Below are positions 62,401 through 64,000 of a DNA stretch of 64,000 nt, piece after piece. The stretch is from PSRI01 sp041484195 (GTDB taxonomy: Bacteria; Bacteroidota; Bacteroidia; Chitinophagales; Chitinophagaceae). The stretch is from the NCBI GenBank assembly GCA_041484195.1, contig JBGPHC010000026.1:1-64000 (forward strand), read 5' to 3'. A program made the position numbers and the translations under genes. The notes under the pieces are model-generated. The model was not told where the DNA came from. It searched no databases and worked only from the letters and a program-made list of their open reading frames with translations. Each line of letters opens with the position of its first letter. Positions within the stretch are counted from its first letter, which is position 1.

Positions 62401-62669
62401 CCTTCAATAGAGACATCCTGAGCTTTCATACCCACATAGCTAACCGAAAGGAATTTCGCGGCAGCAGGCACATTGATCTTAAAAGCTCCGTTGGCGTCGG
62501 TAGTCGTGACGGCCCTGCCACCTTTAACTTTTACTGTTGCATTTGCAAGGGGAGTTCCCGCCTGGTCGGAGATAATGCCACTGATAGATCTGTCTTGTGC
62601 AAAAGAAGGAGAGAGATAGCATACCCATATCAAAAGCATGAGTATTCGGTAGAATACTTTCATTCTCAT
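59490..62669 (-). CDS. susC: SusC/RagA family TonB-dependent transporter
   Basis: The 1059-aa product has a signal peptide (VCYLSPSFAQ), a carboxypeptidase-D-like regulatory domain (ISGIISDQAGTPLANATVKV), the plug domain (LNEVVVIGYGTVKRANVTTS, GVSLRVRGITSVNGNEPLYVVDGVPIL, GSLAANGVVLITTKRG) and a 22-strand barrel ending INIGANIEF. The LNEVVVIGYGT segment is the TonB-box region of SusC proteins. It imports oligosaccharides across the outer membrane. It is the first gene of the operon; the AraC regulator diverges 250 bp upstream. Confidence 0.97.
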   Translation of the reverse strand: MRMKVFYRILMLLIWVCYLSPSFAQDRSISGIISDQAGTPLANATVKVKGGRAVTTTDANGAFKINVPAAAKFLSVSYVGMKAQDVSIEGKSNVLVTLDVADNKLNEVVVIGYGTVKRANVTTSISSVSEKDIKNIPVAGIDQALQGKVSGVSITNNSGQPGGGVSLRVRGITSVNGNEPLYVVDGVPILTNTSSIPQDQLGGKAGQSQQSIMATLNPSDIASVDILKDASAQAIYGSLAANGVVLITTKRGKSGEGKISYDFYYGVQTVQKKLPVMNLPQYASYYNSIVPEIRAAGGGLDTIGELKDPSVLGPGTDWQDAIFQRGQIMNQQVSFSGGQNKTTYYFSLNYFDQTGTIVGSKFNRYSGRFSLDQQVKSWFRAGISTNLSQSNQRITLTDGTETPTTIVLYNSPATPVKGLDGQYITTTSLGANTFGNSNSNPIATALLRDVRAVQTKAFGNIYGEIQFTKSLSLRNEVNYDFQLGENSAFQPLYINDSTRQTILAPSRLREDRNTSYYWGLRNYLTFNKGFGKHFINAVVGHEAQSSHYDNKYVSVTNLNLNLPSTSAGTVDVSQTNGQKGDWSMDSYFARTNYTYDNRYSISGSVRRDGASSFGPNKRIAYFPAASAGWTVTNESFAQKWNFINYLKLRVGIGSVGNQNSPVQNAYSTNIRLFSTAPFGPGGVPANVGNPDLSWESVVTYNAGVDLSFLNRRIELSVDVYKKTTTNMILSTTLPVFAGLDPNPPNTGYKEIEPPVTNAGEMTNNGIDVSLTTYNIQGKNFSWKTGVIFSHYKNLLVRLNAPGALLRGEAQDFTGNASVVNITQAGGAVGTFYGYVTDGLFLTLDELNNGPKSLPVGVTQTWLGDIRYKDISGPGGKPDGIIGSDDVTFIGDPNPKFTFGITNTFQYKDFDFSFFLQGVYGSKIFNWTRKYSESLFNVYLNQLSTVLDRYTPDHTDASMPRYNQWNNNNLRNSDRYVEDGSYLRLQNISLGYNLPAKWARKAKMTSARVYISGQNLFTLTGYSGYDPEIGSFNKNVLSQNVDNGHYPNPRTINIGANIEF

Positions 62670-62919
62670 ATAGCTGGTTAATTTGCCATAAAACTAATAT
62701 TTGTAAATGATGACTATCTAATACTTTCTTACCCCTTTACTATGTTTTTTCGATCATTTCATTTTTAAATTTCACTCTATTCCTCTGAAATGTAGTCTGG
62801 CATTTGGTTTCAGGTTACAATTTGTCAAGATATCATGTTGATACTATATTTACAATTAATAATATATTTTTGTAGCAGCCAAAATTTCATTTCTCCTCTT
62901 CCCATACAATTCTGCAATT

Positions 62920-63798
62920 ATGAAAGGAACCCTGCTCCGGGAAATCACGCCGCTCACCCAAAGCGATTGCTTCACCCTTTTTTCCCGTGTCAAGTCTGAA
63001 TTCGACTTTCCACTTCATTACCACGAAGAGTATGAACTAAACTTTATCCAGGATGCCCTTGCGGCCAGGCGCGTTATTGGTGATCATATGGAGGAGATCG
63101 AAGACCTGGAATTGGTGTTGGTGGGCTCCAACCTGCAGCACGCATGGTTCAATCACCATTGCAAGAGTAAGGTGATCAAAGAAATCACCATACAGTTTCA
63201 CAAAGACCTCTTCGATGAAAAATTCCTGCGCAGGAATCAACTCAGTTTCATACGTACTATGCTGGAAAAATCGTCCCGGGGAATTTTGTTTTCAAAAGAA
63301 ACCACGCAAAAACTGGCGCCGCGGATCATCGCTCTCAACCAAAAACATGGATTCGATTCCGTACTGGAACTGATGTCCATACTTCATGATCTCTCTGCCT
63401 CCAGGAATATGCGGATACTTTCCGATTCCTCATTCAGCAATAATGATCCCTTCACCTATAATAGCCGCCGCATTGAAAAAACTCTCGAATACATCAATAA
63501 GAATTTCGACAAACCGGTGACACTTTCAGAGGTGGCCCGACTGGCCAACATGTCTGAAGCTGCATTCAGCCGCTTCTTCAAACACCGAACAGGAAACACT
63601 TTCATTGACAGTCTAACCGAAATCAGGCTCGGCAACGCCTCCCGCTTACTGATCGACACCACGCAGTCCATTGGTGAAATCGCCTATCATTGCGGGTTCA
63701 ATAACATGTCAAACTTCAACCGCATATTCAAGAGAAAAAAAGGATGTACACCAAAGGCCTTCCGGGAAAGTTTTTCAGGCACCAGGATTTTCATTTGA
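62920..63798 (+). CDS. AraC-family regulator with N-terminal cupin, probable regulator of the mannan locus
   Basis: The 292-aa product has an N-terminal cupin-like ligand domain (FDFPLHYHEEYELNFIQDA; GSNLQHAWFNH) and a C-terminal AraC helix-turn-helix pair (TLSEVARLANMSEAAFSRFFK; SIGEIAYHCGFNNMSNFNRIF, then CTPKAFRESF). It is divergent from susC with 250 bp between the two starts, typical of a local activator. It most likely responds to a mannan-derived sugar. A hybrid two-component or ECF sigma regulator is absent. Confidence 0.93.
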   Translation: MKGTLLREITPLTQSDCFTLFSRVKSEFDFPLHYHEEYELNFIQDALAARRVIGDHMEEIEDLELVLVGSNLQHAWFNHHCKSKVIKEITIQFHKDLFDEKFLRRNQLSFIRTMLEKSSRGILFSKETTQKLAPRIIALNQKHGFDSVLELMSILHDLSASRNMRILSDSSFSNNDPFTYNSRRIEKTLEYINKNFDKPVTLSEVARLANMSEAAFSRFFKHRTGNTFIDSLTEIRLGNASRLLIDTTQSIGEIAYHCGFNNMSNFNRIFKRKKGCTPKAFRESFSGTRIFI

Positions 63799-63857
63799 AT
63801 TTTTCACCCAGCATCTAGCCAATGCAGAAGATTGGTCCCAATACAGATATTGGGCGT

Positions 63858-64000
63858 GTCCCCTACGCTGATAGCTTCCAAAAGGCAACGCAGGACCACC
63901 TCACCTAAATCCATCAGCATACGGGCCTGTCCCTACCTGATAGACTAACAAATGCTTCGCGTTAGCATCAATAGCCATTATGTTTATCAGCGTAGGGGAC
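63858..64000. repeat. REPIN-like tandem inverted repeats at the right edge
   Basis: GTCCCCTACGCTGATA (63858-63873) is perfectly inverted as TATCAGCGTAGGGGAC at 63985-64000. Weaker inner copies ATCAGCATACGGG (63913-63925) and GTCCCTACCTGATA (about 63929-63942) give a pattern of two tandem units, each with ends in inverse orientation. The second unit has an inner hairpin CTAAC...GTTAG. It begins 60 bp after the AraC stop and continues beyond the window. Confidence 0.75.

Overview
The window is from a member of the Bacteroidota, most likely Chitinophagaceae or a close relative. The evidence is a SusC/SusD pair with IPT/TIG glycan-binding lipoproteins, a promoter of the Bacteroidota type (TTG, about 20 bp, TAnnTTTG), DUF5916, 2TM and DUF1349 proteins, many short lipoprotein signals, and weak or absent Shine-Dalgarno sequences. 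No rRNA, tRNA, CRISPR array or intact mobile element was seen. Region 1 (about 1-31,000) is an accessory zone. It opens with a perfect 110-bp tandem duplication. A long run of mostly single, minus-strand genes follows, with loose spacing and unrelated functions: MBL-fold hydrolase, 2TM protein, Crp/Fnr regulator, SnoaL-like protein, DHFR-like reductase, cupin, Asp/Glu racemase, beta-lactamase-like serine hydrolase, five different alpha/beta hydrolases, an ArsR-SRPBCC pair, VOC protein, PPOX-class protein, methyltransferase, AraC-type membrane regulator, HExxH protein, TfoX-like protein and GNAT acetyltransferase. Many belong to families used in detoxification or drug modification. The zone also holds six decayed genes: MepB-like, TolB-like propeller, aminoglycoside-phosphotransferase-like, RDD, LpxR-like and an IS1595-type transposase. 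The layout resembles a cassette dump, but I found no integrase and no convincing classical attC sites. Region 2 (about 30,700-40,700) holds intact, larger genes: DUF1801, arginase family, a GH2 beta-glucuronidase-like enzyme, a GMC oxidoreductase, a DUF5916 outer-membrane-type protein, and an orphan Tat-exported molybdenum hydroxylase large subunit. Region 3 (40,811-46,336, minus) is a compact DNA-damage-tolerance operon: short DnaE-type polymerase, then DinB (Pol IV) 1 nt later, then an unrecognised 165-aa protein, then a SRAP/HMCES-type protein 2 nt later. DinB carries QINLY and the SRAP protein ends in QKKLF. Both resemble sliding-clamp-binding pentapeptides, so the products may form a clamp-tethered translesion and abasic-site complex. 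Region 4 (46,337-49,674) contains repeat arrays built as arm, linker, inverted arm, in two motif types (ACGGAG-type and 7-bp heptads), around an FtsX/MacB-like ABC permease gene. Heptads reappear on the other side of that gene. Region 5 (49,675-63,798) is a beta-mannan utilisation locus. In transcription order on the minus strand it runs SusC, SusD, two IPT/TIG surface glycan-binding lipoproteins, a GH5 lipoprotein (probable mannanase), an SSS-family sodium symporter, a GH130 mannosylglucose phosphorylase and a cellobiose-2-epimerase-type enzyme. A divergent AraC regulator sits next to susC. Together the genes support this route: surface mannan cleavage, uptake, inner-membrane import, epimerisation of mannobiose to mannosylglucose, and phosphorolysis to mannose-1-phosphate plus glucose. 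The right edge (63,858-64,000) holds a REPIN-like set of inverted repeats.
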